From NCBI RefSeq assembly GCF_016901855.1, contig NZ_JACJKY010000005.1:62001-126000 (forward strand): a DNA stretch of 64,000 nucleotides, in the 5' to 3' direction. Positions 1 through 10,500 of the stretch are shown piece after piece. This DNA is from Merdimmobilis hominis (GTDB lineage Bacteria > Bacillota > Clostridia > Oscillospirales > Ruminococcaceae). A model generated the notes under the pieces. That model made no database searches. It was given only the letters and a program-made list of their open reading frames with translations, and had not been told where the DNA came from. The position numbers were made by a program, and so were the translations under genes. Positions within the stretch are counted from its first letter, which is position 1. Every line of letters begins with the position of its first letter.

Positions 1-641
1 ATATAAACAGCCTTATCCACTAAATCCATGAGAAAATATAAGCGATGTTCTGAGATCACAATCGTTTTACCCATTTGCTTCAATTTGAGAAGAATTTCAT
101 GCAACCGGTCAATTCCATCTTTATCAATATTTGCCGTTGGTTCATCAAGGACATAAATATCCGGATTTACGGCATAAATAGAAGCGAGAGCAAGTATCTG
201 TTTTTCGCCACCAGAAAGGCCAAAAACACTTCGACCCAACAGATTTTCAATCATAAGATCGTGAGCTACTTCTTGAACGCGGGCATTTATTTTGTTTGGC
301 TCTATTCCTAAATTTTCCATTCCAAAAACCAGTTCGCTATCAGAGTCAAGATTAAAAAATTGAGTTTTAGGATTTTGAAAAACTGAGCCTACATCTTCTG
401 ATATTTCATAAACTGGTGTTTTGGCAATTTCTTTTCCTTTAACAACAACAGAGCCAGAATATTTTCCTTCTGTGAAATGCGGAATCAATCCGTTGATGCA
501 CTTGGTTGCAGTTGTCTTACCGCAGGCACTTCTTCCACAAAGAAGGACAAATTCCCCCTTTTTTATTTGCAGGTCAAGGGAATTTAACTGTTCTTCACCT
601 GTATTTCCATAGGAAAATGACAGGTTTTCAAATGTTATCAT
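1..641 (-). CDS. ECF transporter ATP-binding protein (EcfA-like), C-terminus cut by window
   Basis: This is an ABC ATPase that would power a vitamin or cofactor importer together with the next two genes. The translation starts MITFENLSFSYG and shows a Walker A-like CGRSACGKTT (a variant of GxxGxGKT with Arg and Ala substitutions), a Q-loop (VFQNPKTQ), the signature LSGGEKQ and Walker B with LDEPTANID, followed by the H-loop (ISEHRLYFL). The ATG at 641 follows a GGGGGG ribosome binding site. The gene runs off the left edge, so a second fused ATPase domain, as in YkoD-like proteins, cannot be excluded. It lies 14 bp downstream of the EcfT gene in the same operon. Confidence 0.9.
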   Translation of the reverse strand, partial: MITFENLSFSYGNTGEEQLNSLDLQIKKGEFVLLCGRSACGKTTATKCINGLIPHFTEGKYSGSVVVKGKEIAKTPVYEISEDVGSVFQNPKTQFFNLDSDSELVFGMENLGIEPNKINARVQEVAHDLMIENLLGRSVFGLSGGEKQILALASIYAVNPDIYVLDEPTANIDKDGIDRLHEILLKLKQMGKTIVISEHRLYFLMDLVDKAVY

Positions 642-655
642 AAAATCCCCCCTTC

Positions 656-1339
656 TTAAAGCAACACAAAAGCAATAATAAGAAGTACAATAGCGACAAA
701 GCAGAGTACATAATCCTGTATATGGAACCGCATAGATACTGCACAGGTTTTAGGGCGTGGATTATCTATACCACGCGCAGTAATAGCCTGACTTAATTCA
801 TCTGCTGTTGTCGAGGCTGATAACATGAGCGGTACATAGATATACTCCAATTTTTGAAAAACACCATGTACATTTCTCAATTTCATCGCATCGCTGATTG
901 CCTGTTGTTCTTCACGCAAAGTAGGGAAGTAGCGCACTGTGATTGCTAACGGTATAATTACAGTCTGAGGTAAATGCCACCTTTGCAATGCGTGCATAAG
1001 CAACCGAATAGGTGTCGTCTGAACGAGCAAAGTTGCTAATGTTACGCAGGGAAGCAACTTGCGGAAAGTAATGACAACAATATTCAGCGAAGTTAATATA
1101 ATTTCCGGGCAAAATGGCAGCAAAAAGTATTTGATTGCAAGTAGGGTTATATATGTAACCGCGCTTTTTAGGGCAGCCTTATAGACGCCACATAACAACA
1201 GGAGAATAATTAAAGCTGCCATTACAATTATTTCAGCCCAGACATAGCTATTTGTGAAAACATAAATATTGATCCCCAACAGCAGGAGAATTTTGGTGCG
1301 TGGGTCAAGAACCAAAATTCCCTTTTTCATTGTACCCAT
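656..1339 (-). CDS. ECF transporter transmembrane protein (EcfT/CbiQ-like)
   Basis: A 227-residue integral membrane protein with about five hydrophobic segments, and the conserved coupling-helix region of EcfT proteins near residues 150 to 195 (the SDAMKLRNV and ITARGID parts, whose ARG motif contacts the ATPases). It couples ATP hydrolysis to the substrate-binding S component encoded just upstream. The ATG at 1339 overlaps the stop codon of that S component gene (TAATG), with AGGA eight bases upstream, indicating translational coupling. The family is clear; the transported substrate is not. Confidence 0.9.
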   Translation of the reverse strand: MGTMKKGILVLDPRTKILLLLGINIYVFTNSYVWAEIIVMAALIILLLLCGVYKAALKSAVTYITLLAIKYFLLPFCPEIILTSLNIVVITFRKLLPCVTLATLLVQTTPIRLLMHALQRWHLPQTVIIPLAITVRYFPTLREEQQAISDAMKLRNVHGVFQKLEYIYVPLMLSASTTADELSQAITARGIDNPRPKTCAVSMRFHIQDYVLCFVAIVLLIIAFVLL

Positions 1340-1932
1340 TAAACGATTCCTGCCTTTTCAAAATGCTTTTTTAACATTTTGCGTCCAATTAAAGTTCCAA
1401 TAAAACCGCCAACAAAAGCAACCGCCAACATTCCAATAAATGAGCCAACTGAGATCATAGACTGTAGCCCTTCCACATACTCTACACCCATACCCATTTC
1501 TTCAATGGATTTCATATAAGATTCTTGAAACAGCCACATAGGTAAAGGAGAACCAATAAAACCAATCGCAGAAAAACCGCCAGCTAATGCAATGCCTTTG
1601 AAGGATTTATATCCGAATATTTTTCTTGCAATTTCTCCCAGAATGCCGGCAACAGCAAATGTAACGATAATCACCCATGTGCATTCTCCTGTCGCAAAAA
1701 ACAGGATACCGCTGATAATTGCAAGAAGGAGAGCAGATCCCATTTTAGGCACTTTTGCCAACAAAAGAGTAAAAAATGCTCCGCCGAACAGACCTGCGAT
1801 TCCTGGCCAAAGCAACCAAAGAACGGGTGTGATTCCCACAGGAAGCATCACTACCATTGCGATGGCCATATACAATGCTGAAAAAATCCCAATGTTCACT
1901 AAGTCTTTGACTTTAAGTTTGTTGTTTTCCAT
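1339..1932 (-). CDS. ECF transporter S component, MptD/Trep_Strep-like
   Basis: A membrane protein of 197 residues with about five to six hydrophobic helices. It resembles the MptD (Trep_Strep) family of putative substrate-binding S components that occur beside EcfT and EcfA genes in Firmicutes. The start is placed at the ATG at 1932 (MENNKLKVKD), preceded by AAGGA; an upstream TTG at 1971 would overlap the preceding ABC gene. No substrate can be read from the sequence. The neighbouring exporter-type ABC pair suggests the whole operon handles one compound, possibly a metal chelate or cofactor; this is inference. Confidence 0.85.
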   Translation of the reverse strand: MENNKLKVKDLVNIGIFSALYMAIAMVVMLPVGITPVLWLLWPGIAGLFGGAFFTLLLAKVPKMGSALLLAIISGILFFATGECTWVIIVTFAVAGILGEIARKIFGYKSFKGIALAGGFSAIGFIGSPLPMWLFQESYMKSIEEMGMGVEYVEGLQSMISVGSFIGMLAVAFVGGFIGTLIGRKMLKKHFEKAGIV

Positions 1933-1958
1933 AATACTCTTTATCCTTTCCTTGTGTT

Positions 1959-3683
1959 TTATAATTTCCAAGAGGACGCTGTCTGCCGTATTTTTACAAA
2001 CCTACGGTAAATGCCATCCTGTTGAAGCAATGTTTCATGTGTCCCCTGTTGGACAACATGCCCGTTATCCAGAACGATAATCTGGTCGGCATCCTTGATT
2101 GTGGAAAGCCGGTGGGCAATGATAATCAGCGTTTTTCCACATGTTAGTTCGTTGATAGCTGTCAACAATGCGTGCTGGTTTTCAGGATCAACACTGGATG
2201 TGGCCTCATCCAAAATGATAATAGGAGCATCCTTTAGGATTGCTCTAGCAATAGAAATACGTTGCTTTTCACCACCAGATAGTGTTGAACCGCCTTCACC
2301 AATAATTGTCTGATATCCATTTGGTAATTTTTCGATAAATTCATGGCAGCATGCTCGACGTGCCGCTTCAACAACTTCTTCATGCGTGGCAGTAGGTTTT
2401 CCAAATTTTATATTGTTTTCTATAGTATCGTGAAACAGGTATACCTTCTGAAACACGATGCTCATCAGTTTCATCAATTCCTCAAACTCTATTTCTTTGA
2501 TATTTTTGCCACCAATCATAATTTCGCCTTGCTGCACATCCCAAAATCTTGTAATCAAATTACATAGAGTTGTTTTTCCAGAGCCAGACGGTCCTACAAT
2601 AGCCGTTACTCGATGTTCTGGGATTTTTAATGTAACATTCTGAATGATGGGACGATTTTCATAGCCAAAGGATATATTATGAAGTTCAATATTATAATTC
2701 TGTATTCTATCTATGGTGTCATTACCTGACATCTCCGGAATTTCCAATACAGACTCAACTTGACTAAGAGCAGTATCTACAATTCGTAGCAGAGCAATAT
2801 TAGAGGCAAGTCCATCCATCTGCGAGTAAACAAGAAAAGCTGCGAAAAGGAACATAACACAAATAGGAAATGTCATTTCTTGTCTTACATAGAGCAATGC
2901 GGCAATCAATACTACTCCACAGCTCGCCAGTCGAAATATGTATCTGTAAAAGCTGATTGGCCAGACCGCTGTATTTTCCAGACGAATGTCTGCTTCCTGT
3001 TTTTTATGGAATGCTTCTTTTACGCTGTTCAAACCATCCCGCCCTGTTCCAAAAAGGCGCATAACCATATTCCCCTGTATAAATTCCAACGTTCTCTCTG
3101 TCATCTCTTCCTGAGCCTGAAAACGTACTGGCATTACTTTTTTTGCGTTTTCTTGAACGACACGGAGCAAAAGAATTCCGATTCCAAGACCCGCTAATGT
3201 AATAAGCCCTATTCTCCAATTAAAAAGAAGCAATACAAAAGTACAAACCGCAGCATAGATCAGGCTGCCCAAAATGTTTTCTACAACAGACATTGCCGAG
3301 GATTCCAAAGCATTCATATCTGTAGTCATTGCCATCTGGATTTCACCGAGGTTCTTTTCGCTGAAATAACCCATCGGCGCTCTCTTTAATTTTTCACCAG
3401 CCTCCAAACGCTTTTCATAAAAGACATCGTAGCTGGAACCAGATATATGTTCAGTTATCTGATACTTACAAATAATCTTACCTGTAAGGCCCACAAGTAA
3501 AATCGCAGCAGCAACTCCAATTTTCTGTTGGGTAAGGGTATTGATAGAAAAAGAAATATAAAGTATGGCAAATAAGTCCATTGCGGAAAAGAAGGAGTGC
3601 AATAGACTGATGATAATTCCTATTGTAACTTTGTGGCGATATTTACCCGCCATAGTCAAAATTCGTTTCATGGTTTCAAGCAT
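1959..3683 (-). CDS. ABC transporter half subunit, fused membrane and ATPase domains (second of pair)
   Basis: About 574 residues: an exporter-fold membrane domain (residues 1 to about 300) and a nucleotide-binding domain with Walker A GPSGSGKTT, signature LSGGEKQ, Walker B IIILDEATSSVD and the H-loop AHRLSTI. It probably forms a heterodimer with the product of the upstream gene; adjacent exporter-fold pairs of this kind include multidrug exporters and the siderophore importers IrtAB and YbtPQ. The ATG at 3683 follows GAGGTG by six bases and overlaps the end of the previous gene by 8 bp. The ECF genes follow directly. Confidence 0.92.
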   Translation of the reverse strand: MLETMKRILTMAGKYRHKVTIGIIISLLHSFFSAMDLFAILYISFSINTLTQQKIGVAAAILLVGLTGKIICKYQITEHISGSSYDVFYEKRLEAGEKLKRAPMGYFSEKNLGEIQMAMTTDMNALESSAMSVVENILGSLIYAAVCTFVLLLFNWRIGLITLAGLGIGILLLRVVQENAKKVMPVRFQAQEEMTERTLEFIQGNMVMRLFGTGRDGLNSVKEAFHKKQEADIRLENTAVWPISFYRYIFRLASCGVVLIAALLYVRQEMTFPICVMFLFAAFLVYSQMDGLASNIALLRIVDTALSQVESVLEIPEMSGNDTIDRIQNYNIELHNISFGYENRPIIQNVTLKIPEHRVTAIVGPSGSGKTTLCNLITRFWDVQQGEIMIGGKNIKEIEFEELMKLMSIVFQKVYLFHDTIENNIKFGKPTATHEEVVEAARRACCHEFIEKLPNGYQTIIGEGGSTLSGGEKQRISIARAILKDAPIIILDEATSSVDPENQHALLTAINELTCGKTLIIIAHRLSTIKDADQIIVLDNGHVVQQGTHETLLQQDGIYRRFVKIRQTASSWKL

Positions 3684-5427
3684 TGCAATCACCTCTTTTC
3701 CGCTCTGAAGTTAATATTGTCTCGTTCCACAGCCGCTTATAAAGCGCGCAATTTTTTAATAATTCGCTTTGTGTTCCTTCAGCTACAATCTTTCCTTGAT
3801 CTACAACAACAATCTTATCTGAATTTTCAATCGTTTCCAGACGATGGGCAACTACAATAAGCGTTTTGTCTTTTACCAACTCATTTATAGCTTCTTCAAT
3901 ATACACCTCATTTTCTGGATCGGCATAGGCACTTGCCTCATCCAGAATTACAACATCTGCTGGTTTTAATATTGCGCGGGCTATCGTGATGCGTTGTCTT
4001 TCTCCGCCAGAAAGCTTTCCTCCTGCATCTCCTACTAAAGTATCGTATCCATATTCCATTTTGCTGATAAACTCATCACATCTGGCCGCTTTTGCTGCGG
4101 CAAGGACTTCCTCATCGGTAGCACAAGGGTTTCCCATTCGAATGTTTTCCTTGATACTGATATTGAAAAGAAAGTTATCCTGTGACACAAAACTAATGTG
4201 TTTCATTAACTGGCTTGTTGGAATATTGCGAATATCTTGGCCTCCATAAATGATGTGACCGCTAGTTACATCCCAAAAGCCCGCCATCAATTTTGTTATG
4301 GTTGACTTACCTGAACCAGATGGCCCTACTATGGCTGTTTTTCCACCCGCCACAGGGGAAAAGGTTATATCATGTAGTACTTCTTTTTTATCATATCCGA
4401 ATGAAACATGCTCAAAATGAAAGCCATCATCTGTTAGCAAAACTTCTTTTGATGGCCGCACCAATTCTTGTTCATCAAGAAAATTTCCTACTTGCCGGAT
4501 ACTGGCATCAACAACAGCAAAATTATCAGCATAATACGTTGCTTGAATCAGCGGACCGGCAATTCCAAGGGATAAAATAAGGCATGTAATATAAATAGAA
4601 AAACTGATACTTCCTTGCATAAGAAGATACGCTCCAACGGGAATACCTCCCACAAGGGTAGCAGGAATTACTGTTAATCCAAGTGCTGAATATAGCCAGG
4701 TATTTTTCCACCAATCCAATGTCGTATCATGGTAATTCTTCACAGCATCAGAGAATTTTTGGAATGATTTCCCTGTTTGGCTGAAAGTCTTGATTACTTC
4801 AATTCCATTGACATACTCAACCAAAGAGCTGTCCATGTTGCTACTGGCTTCAATATATCTATCAGATCTATTCTTATAGTCTTTCATTTGCCCCATTAAG
4901 AGTAAAAAGCCAATAGGAATCACAATCATACAGGCCAGTGCCATACGCCAGTCCAAAATGAAAAGTAAAATAATAATGCAAAGCGGTGTGAAAACATTTG
5001 CTGTAATCTCTGGCAACATGTGAGCTAATGGCTGTTCCAATTTGTCAACAGTATCTACAACCATCGCTTTCAACTTACCTGATGGGGTATCAACCATAAC
5101 TCCCATAGGAACACGCATCATTTTCTCAGCCAGTTTGCATCGAATATTCCCTAAGATATGATAAGCTACCCTGTGAGCTTTCAAAGAGGAAACCGTATTA
5201 AACAACATTTTAAGAGTCTCGCCTAACACAGCAATTCCCACATAGCAAAAGATGCGTTCTGCCGTTAAAGTGTTTTGGACCAATCCCGACAAAATTCCTG
5301 CGAGCGCAAAATAGGGTGCCACTCCACACAATACCCCAATCACAGCCAATAGAATAGCTACCAACATTTTGCCTTTACATCCGCTTGTAAAAGAATAAAT
5401 CCAATACAAGCTACCCTTTACTTTCAC
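3676..5427 (-). CDS. ABC transporter half subunit, fused membrane and ATPase domains (first of pair)
   Basis: A 583-residue half transporter with an exporter-type membrane domain and a C-terminal ATPase containing Walker A GPSGSGKST, signature LSGGERQ, Walker B VVILDEASAYADPENE and the H-loop AHRLETI. The GTG at 5427 lies seven bases after GGAGGG. It is the first gene of the cargo operon (ABC, ABC, S component, EcfT, EcfA), downstream of the tetR gene and of a TetR terminator, so it needs its own promoter in 5,430 to 5,490. TetR-controlled ABC pairs beside an ECF module recur on Firmicutes mobile elements; the substrate is unknown. Confidence 0.92.
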   Translation of the reverse strand: MKVKGSLYWIYSFTSGCKGKMLVAILLAVIGVLCGVAPYFALAGILSGLVQNTLTAERIFCYVGIAVLGETLKMLFNTVSSLKAHRVAYHILGNIRCKLAEKMMRVPMGVMVDTPSGKLKAMVVDTVDKLEQPLAHMLPEITANVFTPLCIIILLFILDWRMALACMIVIPIGFLLLMGQMKDYKNRSDRYIEASSNMDSSLVEYVNGIEVIKTFSQTGKSFQKFSDAVKNYHDTTLDWWKNTWLYSALGLTVIPATLVGGIPVGAYLLMQGSISFSIYITCLILSLGIAGPLIQATYYADNFAVVDASIRQVGNFLDEQELVRPSKEVLLTDDGFHFEHVSFGYDKKEVLHDITFSPVAGGKTAIVGPSGSGKSTITKLMAGFWDVTSGHIIYGGQDIRNIPTSQLMKHISFVSQDNFLFNISIKENIRMGNPCATDEEVLAAAKAARCDEFISKMEYGYDTLVGDAGGKLSGGERQRITIARAILKPADVVILDEASAYADPENEVYIEEAINELVKDKTLIVVAHRLETIENSDKIVVVDQGKIVAEGTQSELLKNCALYKRLWNETILTSERKRGDCNA

Positions 5428-5444
5428 AGTCCATCCCTCCTATA

Positions 5445-5476
5445 TAAGCTAATGATTTTAGTTAGCATTAACTAAC
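5445..5476. promoter_or_regulatory. Putative TetR operator upstream of the ABC/ECF operon
   Basis: The half-site TAAGCTAAT at 5445-5453 is followed eight bases later by the imperfect opposite arm TTAGCATTA and by GTTAG-N6-CTAAC at 5461-5476. The same nine bases, in reverse orientation, form the right arm of the palindrome in front of tetR. This suggests that one regulator binds both sites. It is inferred from sequence similarity only. Confidence 0.5.
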
Positions 5477-5487
5477 CCATAAAACAG

Positions 5488-5518
5488 AAAAATTTTAGGA
5501 CGATAACGCCCTAAAATT
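5488..5518 (-). terminator. Rho-independent terminator after tetR
   Basis: A 10-bp inverted repeat, AATTTTAGGG with CCTAAAATT (5491-5518), is followed on the minus strand by a T-rich run. It separates the tetR transcript from the downstream ABC operon. Confidence 0.75.
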
Positions 5519-5544
5519 CAGTGCAGTCATTTATTATGTAATTT

Positions 5545-6165
5545 TCAAAAGCCAAGGACTTCTTTCATACCAGGGTAAAGCATTTTACCGATGAAGTCCA
5601 AATGCTTCAATGCCTGTTCTCTTGTATATTCATGTTTAATTGTTTCACAAAGAGCGGTGACAAATGTGGTACACAATATATGAAGTTCATTATCTGTTAC
5701 TGTTTTATGCGGCAGTCCTCGCTTTTCAAGTACGCCAAACAAATCAATAATTCCTTGCATTTCGATTTCCACAAGACGCTCCTGAAAAGATTCGTAAGAT
5801 GTACCTTTTGAACAAACAAGTAATAATCGAAAAACATCATAATTGTCATACATGAAGTTAATAGATTCCCTGTTTTTTTCCGTTCTGAACTCGTTAAAAT
5901 TTTTGAGGAAATCATCGTCACTAAGTCGAGAATATGTTTCTTCCATAGAAACATCGCACATCTTCAAAAAGTCACTCGTGACTGGTTCTACCATTGCAGT
6001 AAACATAGCCTCTTTACTTGGAAAATGGCGATATATCCCCGCAGCAGTAATTCCTGCTCGTCTTGCGATATTTTGCATAGACGCTTTCTCATATCCATGC
6101 TCCAAAAATTCCTGCTTAATACACGGGAGCAATTTATTATGTGTATCTGTCTTATCTCTTGGCAT
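5545..6165 (-). CDS. TetR/AcrR family transcriptional regulator
   Basis: A 206-residue regulator with an N-terminal TetR helix-turn-helix (residues about 10 to 55, containing KASMQNIARRAGITAAGIYR and HFPSKEAMF) and a helical ligand-binding C-terminal domain. It probably represses the downstream transporter operon and itself: a 25-bp palindrome lies between its promoter and start codon, and a related half-site lies before the ABC genes. The ATG at 6165 follows GGGAAGG. The ligand is unknown and is plausibly the compound moved by the transporters. Confidence 0.92.
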   Translation of the reverse strand: MPRDKTDTHNKLLPCIKQEFLEHGYEKASMQNIARRAGITAAGIYRHFPSKEAMFTAMVEPVTSDFLKMCDVSMEETYSRLSDDDFLKNFNEFRTEKNRESINFMYDNYDVFRLLLVCSKGTSYESFQERLVEIEMQGIIDLFGVLEKRGLPHKTVTDNELHILCTTFVTALCETIKHEYTREQALKHLDFIGKMLYPGMKEVLGF

Positions 6166-6178
6166 ATAAAAACCTTCC

Positions 6179-6203
6179 CGTAAGTTAATCTAATTAGCTT
6201 ACG
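6179..6203. promoter_or_regulatory. TetR-type operator palindrome upstream of tetR
   Basis: The arms CGTAAGTTAAT and ATTAGCTTACG match at 10 of 11 positions around a 3-bp centre. It lies just downstream of a TATAGT -10 candidate on the minus strand, the usual position for autorepression. Confidence 0.65.
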
Positions 6204-6280
6204 TCATTCACTATACCACATTGGAGATAAGAATGCAAGAGAGAAGTGTTAGTTTTGGCTCACCGTTTTTATGCCAATCT

Positions 6281-6324
6281 ATAAACAAGAAGCAGCAGAA
6301 TAATTTCTGCTGCTTCTTGTTTAT
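6281..6324. repeat. Perfect 20-bp inverted repeat at the tnpV 3' end
   Basis: Arms 6281-6300 and 6305-6324 are exact complements with a 4-base loop, and the right arm overlaps the tnpV stop codon. It probably ends transcription from tnpX-tnpV before the oppositely composed cargo. There is no long T run on the minus strand, so it may act partly as an RNA-stabilising hairpin. It also marks the composition change between cargo and recombinase modules. Confidence 0.7.
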
Positions 6325-6671
6325 AAAATTAGTTCATCCAATATAATTTCCTCCGCCTGCGCTTTCAGCGTGTTCATCAATCCCACCCAGCGCATAGGGT
6401 CACGGGCTTTCAGTTCCTCGGTGACGCCCGCCGCCTCCATCATGCGGGGCAGTATGGCGTCCATCCGTTCACGCGCTGCCCGGTCAATCTCTAACAGGTG
6501 CGGGTACAGCTTTTCGCTCAAAATCAAGCTGCTGTAAAGGCTGGGCCGGTGTTCCTTCAGGTGGCGTTGCCGCATACGGCCATACTTACCGATGGGGACC
6601 TCCGGCTGCTCGGAAAGTTTCAGGTCGGGGATGTAGTAATCCCCGCAGCGGGTGTAAGTCAATTCGCTCAT
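6321..6671 (-). CDS. TnpV-like transposon-encoded protein
   Basis: This protein of 116 residues begins MSELTYTRCGDYYIPDL and matches the TnpV family found next to tnpX in Tn4451-type elements. The middle part (YGRMRQRHLKEHRP) and the C-terminal helices (MRWVGLMNTLKAQAEEI) are typical. Its molecular role is not established; it is not needed for basic recombinase chemistry. The ATG at 6671 lies seven bases after AAGGAG; an earlier ATG at 6677 is too close to that site. It is 26 bp downstream of the recombinase gene. Confidence 0.88.
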   Translation of the reverse strand: MSELTYTRCGDYYIPDLKLSEQPEVPIGKYGRMRQRHLKEHRPSLYSSLILSEKLYPHLLEIDRAARERMDAILPRMMEAAGVTEELKARDPMRWVGLMNTLKAQAEEIILDELIL

Positions 6672-6697
6672 GTTCATTCTCCTTTGCACTGTGATGG

Positions 6698-8664
<1,967 letters not shown>

Positions 8665-8670
8665 ACATCT

Positions 8671-8694
8671 CCCGTCAGCTGACGGGATTTTTTT
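8671..8694 (+). terminator. Rho-independent terminator, orphaned plus-strand signal
   Basis: A CCCGTCAG/CTGACGGG hairpin followed by a T7 run reads as a terminator for plus-strand transcription, yet no plus-strand gene precedes it here. It may have belonged to a gene separated from it when the element inserted. Confidence 0.65.
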
Positions 8695-8701
8695 ATAAAA
8701 C

Positions 8702-9556
8702 TCAGTTGCCAAGCGATTTTTTCATTACAAAGTTTGTCAAAAGACAGCCTGCGCGTTCCACCTGCTGCGCATGACACAGAATATATCCCCGGTTTGTAAA
8801 AAACGGACGGGAAGTAATGGAGGCATGGACTTCGAGCGTTTGAATTCCGGCATTTGCCGCAGCGTCTTCGAGTGCTTGTGCAATTTTTGTGGCAACACCG
8901 ATTTTTTGATAACACGGATGTACATACAGCCGGTCAAAGTAGGCGTCTTCGATATTCAGATCACCGAACCCGGCGAGAATGTCGCCGTCCCATACGGTGA
9001 CTGTTGTGTGTGCGGACAGCGATTCCTGCCATCGGTCTTCGTCGATGGTGTCAGGTGCCCACACATTGCACTGTGCCTGCGTATAGTCTGCAAGATTGAT
9101 GGAATGAACCGTACGGTGAAATAACGTGATAATGGGTGCACAGTCGCTTGAGCGATAAGGGCGGAGGGTGAGCGCATTGGTTTGCGCATGAAGCCGTGCC
9201 ACCAAGTCGCTGTCTGCGGGGCAGAATGTATAATCACAAAGTTCGTCGCGGGTGACCAAGCGCATGTCATTGTGCTCTAAAAGCTTTGGACGTTCCCGCG
9301 TGAATGCAAGATAAAAGCGCAGATGCACGGTGCAGTCGGGATACGTGTGTGTTGCCTCGGCATATTGTTCAAATACGCTGATGGTGATGCCGAGTTCTTC
9401 ACGGCATTCACGGATTAAACATTCCTCAGGTGTTTCTCCGGGTTCAAGCTTTCCGCCCGGAAACTCCCACAACAGCGCATTCCCTTTATTTTTCGGACGC
9501 TGACAAATCAAAATTTCGTTCCCAAAAAATAAAAGTGCCGCCGCAACTTCTACCAT
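8702..9556 (-). CDS. Nudix hydrolase-GNAT acetyltransferase fusion (MutT-like)
   Basis: A 284-residue two-domain protein. Residues 1 to about 130 form a MutT-type Nudix domain with a complete Nudix box, beginning GGKLEPGETPEE and continuing through RECREELGI, and are likely to hydrolyse oxidised or modified nucleoside triphosphates. Residues about 135 to 284 form a GNAT N-acetyltransferase domain (LTLRPYRSSDCAPI, then LYVHPCYQKIGVATKI with the acetyl-CoA loop). The start is the ATG at 9556, seven bases after AGGAGGT; the open frame extends further upstream without support. It is the first chromosomal gene beyond the mobile element and seems undamaged by insertion. Confidence 0.88.
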   Translation of the reverse strand: MVEVAAALLFFGNEILICQRPKNKGNALLWEFPGGKLEPGETPEECLIRECREELGITISVFEQYAEATHTYPDCTVHLRFYLAFTRERPKLLEHNDMRLVTRDELCDYTFCPADSDLVARLHAQTNALTLRPYRSSDCAPIITLFHRTVHSINLADYTQAQCNVWAPDTIDEDRWQESLSAHTTVTVWDGDILAGFGDLNIEDAYFDRLYVHPCYQKIGVATKIAQALEDAAANAGIQTLEVHASITSRPFFTNRGYILCHAQQVERAGCLLTNFVMKKSLGN

Positions 9557-9621
9557 ATGCAAAACCTCCTTCACAATATTACATTTAGTATAGCACAATT
9601 CAATGAAAAACATCAAGAAAA

Positions 9622-9653
9622 AAAGAACAGACATTTTTAAATGTCTGTTCTTT
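9622..9653. terminator. Bidirectional-looking hairpin terminator
   Basis: The AAAGAACAGACATTT / AAATGTCTGTTCTTT inverted repeat has A and T tracts on both sides. On the minus strand it ends the transcript of the decayed surface-protein gene, just before the Nudix promoter region. Confidence 0.8.
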
Positions 9654-9691
9654 CTCATATTTGATGCAAAATGAATCACAAAATGTGCCGA

Positions 9692-10407
9692 TTATGCACG
9701 TTTCCGATAAGCAAATGCACAAGCTGCTGCTGCGAGAACGAGTGCAGCGCAAATGCCTGCAACTGTCATGTTGCTGTCATTGGTGTCCGGCATTTCGGTC
9801 GGAGCAGTGACAGTGATTTCGCAGACTGCAGAAACATCGCCGCAGGTTGCAGTGATGGTTGCTTTGCCGATATCTTTTTCATCGTTTTGTGCATTAAAGA
9901 TGATCGAGCCGCTGCCCCATTCGTTGACTTTTTTGATTTCGCTGTTTTTGAGGGTGAAGTTTTTGCCCATAACTTCGATGGCTTTGTTCTGCTCCTCTTT
10001 GGAGAGAATGTCGATGTTGTCGATGGTGACATTGTCTGCCCAAACGGAGATGAAGTCCTGCGCAGCCCAAGCGCCGTTTTTGCTTTCCACGTCACTTGTT
10101 ACAGTAACGTCGCCCTCACCGATAATGGTGATTCCCTCTTCATGGATCGGGAAGTACAGTTGCCCTGACCCGGTTCATTCCAAGCTTTGTACTGATCGAG
10201 GTGAGCTTATGTCAGGTTGTAGGTGCCTTCTGCCAGTTTCCATGTTTCATTTGCTGTCTGATTGGCGATTGCATCTGCGAGATCATCTGCGTTTGTGATC
10301 ACTTTGACGTTTTCCGGCTCTTGTGCGAAAGCGGAAACAGTGAACACGGTTGTGAACACAGAGAGCACGAGTACAGCTGCCAAAAGCGTGCTAAGTGCCT
10401 TTTTCAT
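9692..10407 (-). pseudogene. Decayed exported beta-helix/Ig-like surface protein
   Basis: The reading frame starts at 10407 with a signal peptide (MKKALSTLLAAVLVLSVFTT) and continues NVKVITNADDLADAI as in right-handed beta-helix proteins. It meets an in-frame TAA at about 10,189 (after EGTYNLT). Homology-like sequence resumes (LDQYKAWNEPGQGN) and shifts frame at about 10,160, continuing LYFPIHEEGITIIGEGD to a C-terminal Ig-like fragment (KATITATCGD), a membrane anchor and RKRA at 9692. The Big_2-like portion is also too short, implying an internal deletion. It retains a consensus promoter and a terminator. It could be a sequencing artefact, but two independent lesions argue for decay. Confidence 0.75.
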
Positions 10408-10442
10408 TTTTGTCAATCCTTCCCTTTTAAAAGTGTATACAT

Positions 10443-10470
10443 ATTATACAAAGAAAAAGAGAGATGTCAA
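10443..10470 (-). promoter_or_regulatory. Consensus sigma-A promoter of the decayed surface-protein gene
   Basis: On the minus strand TTGACA (10470-10465) and TATAAT (10448-10443) are separated by 16 bp, about 35 bp upstream of the ATG at 10407. Confidence 0.8.
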
Positions 10471-10500
10471 CAAAATACAAAAACAAAAATTGGTATGTTT

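Noticed and set aside
8671-8694. Terminator of the Nudix-GNAT gene
   Set aside because: The T run is on the wrong side for the minus-strand gene; it reads as a plus-strand terminator without a gene.
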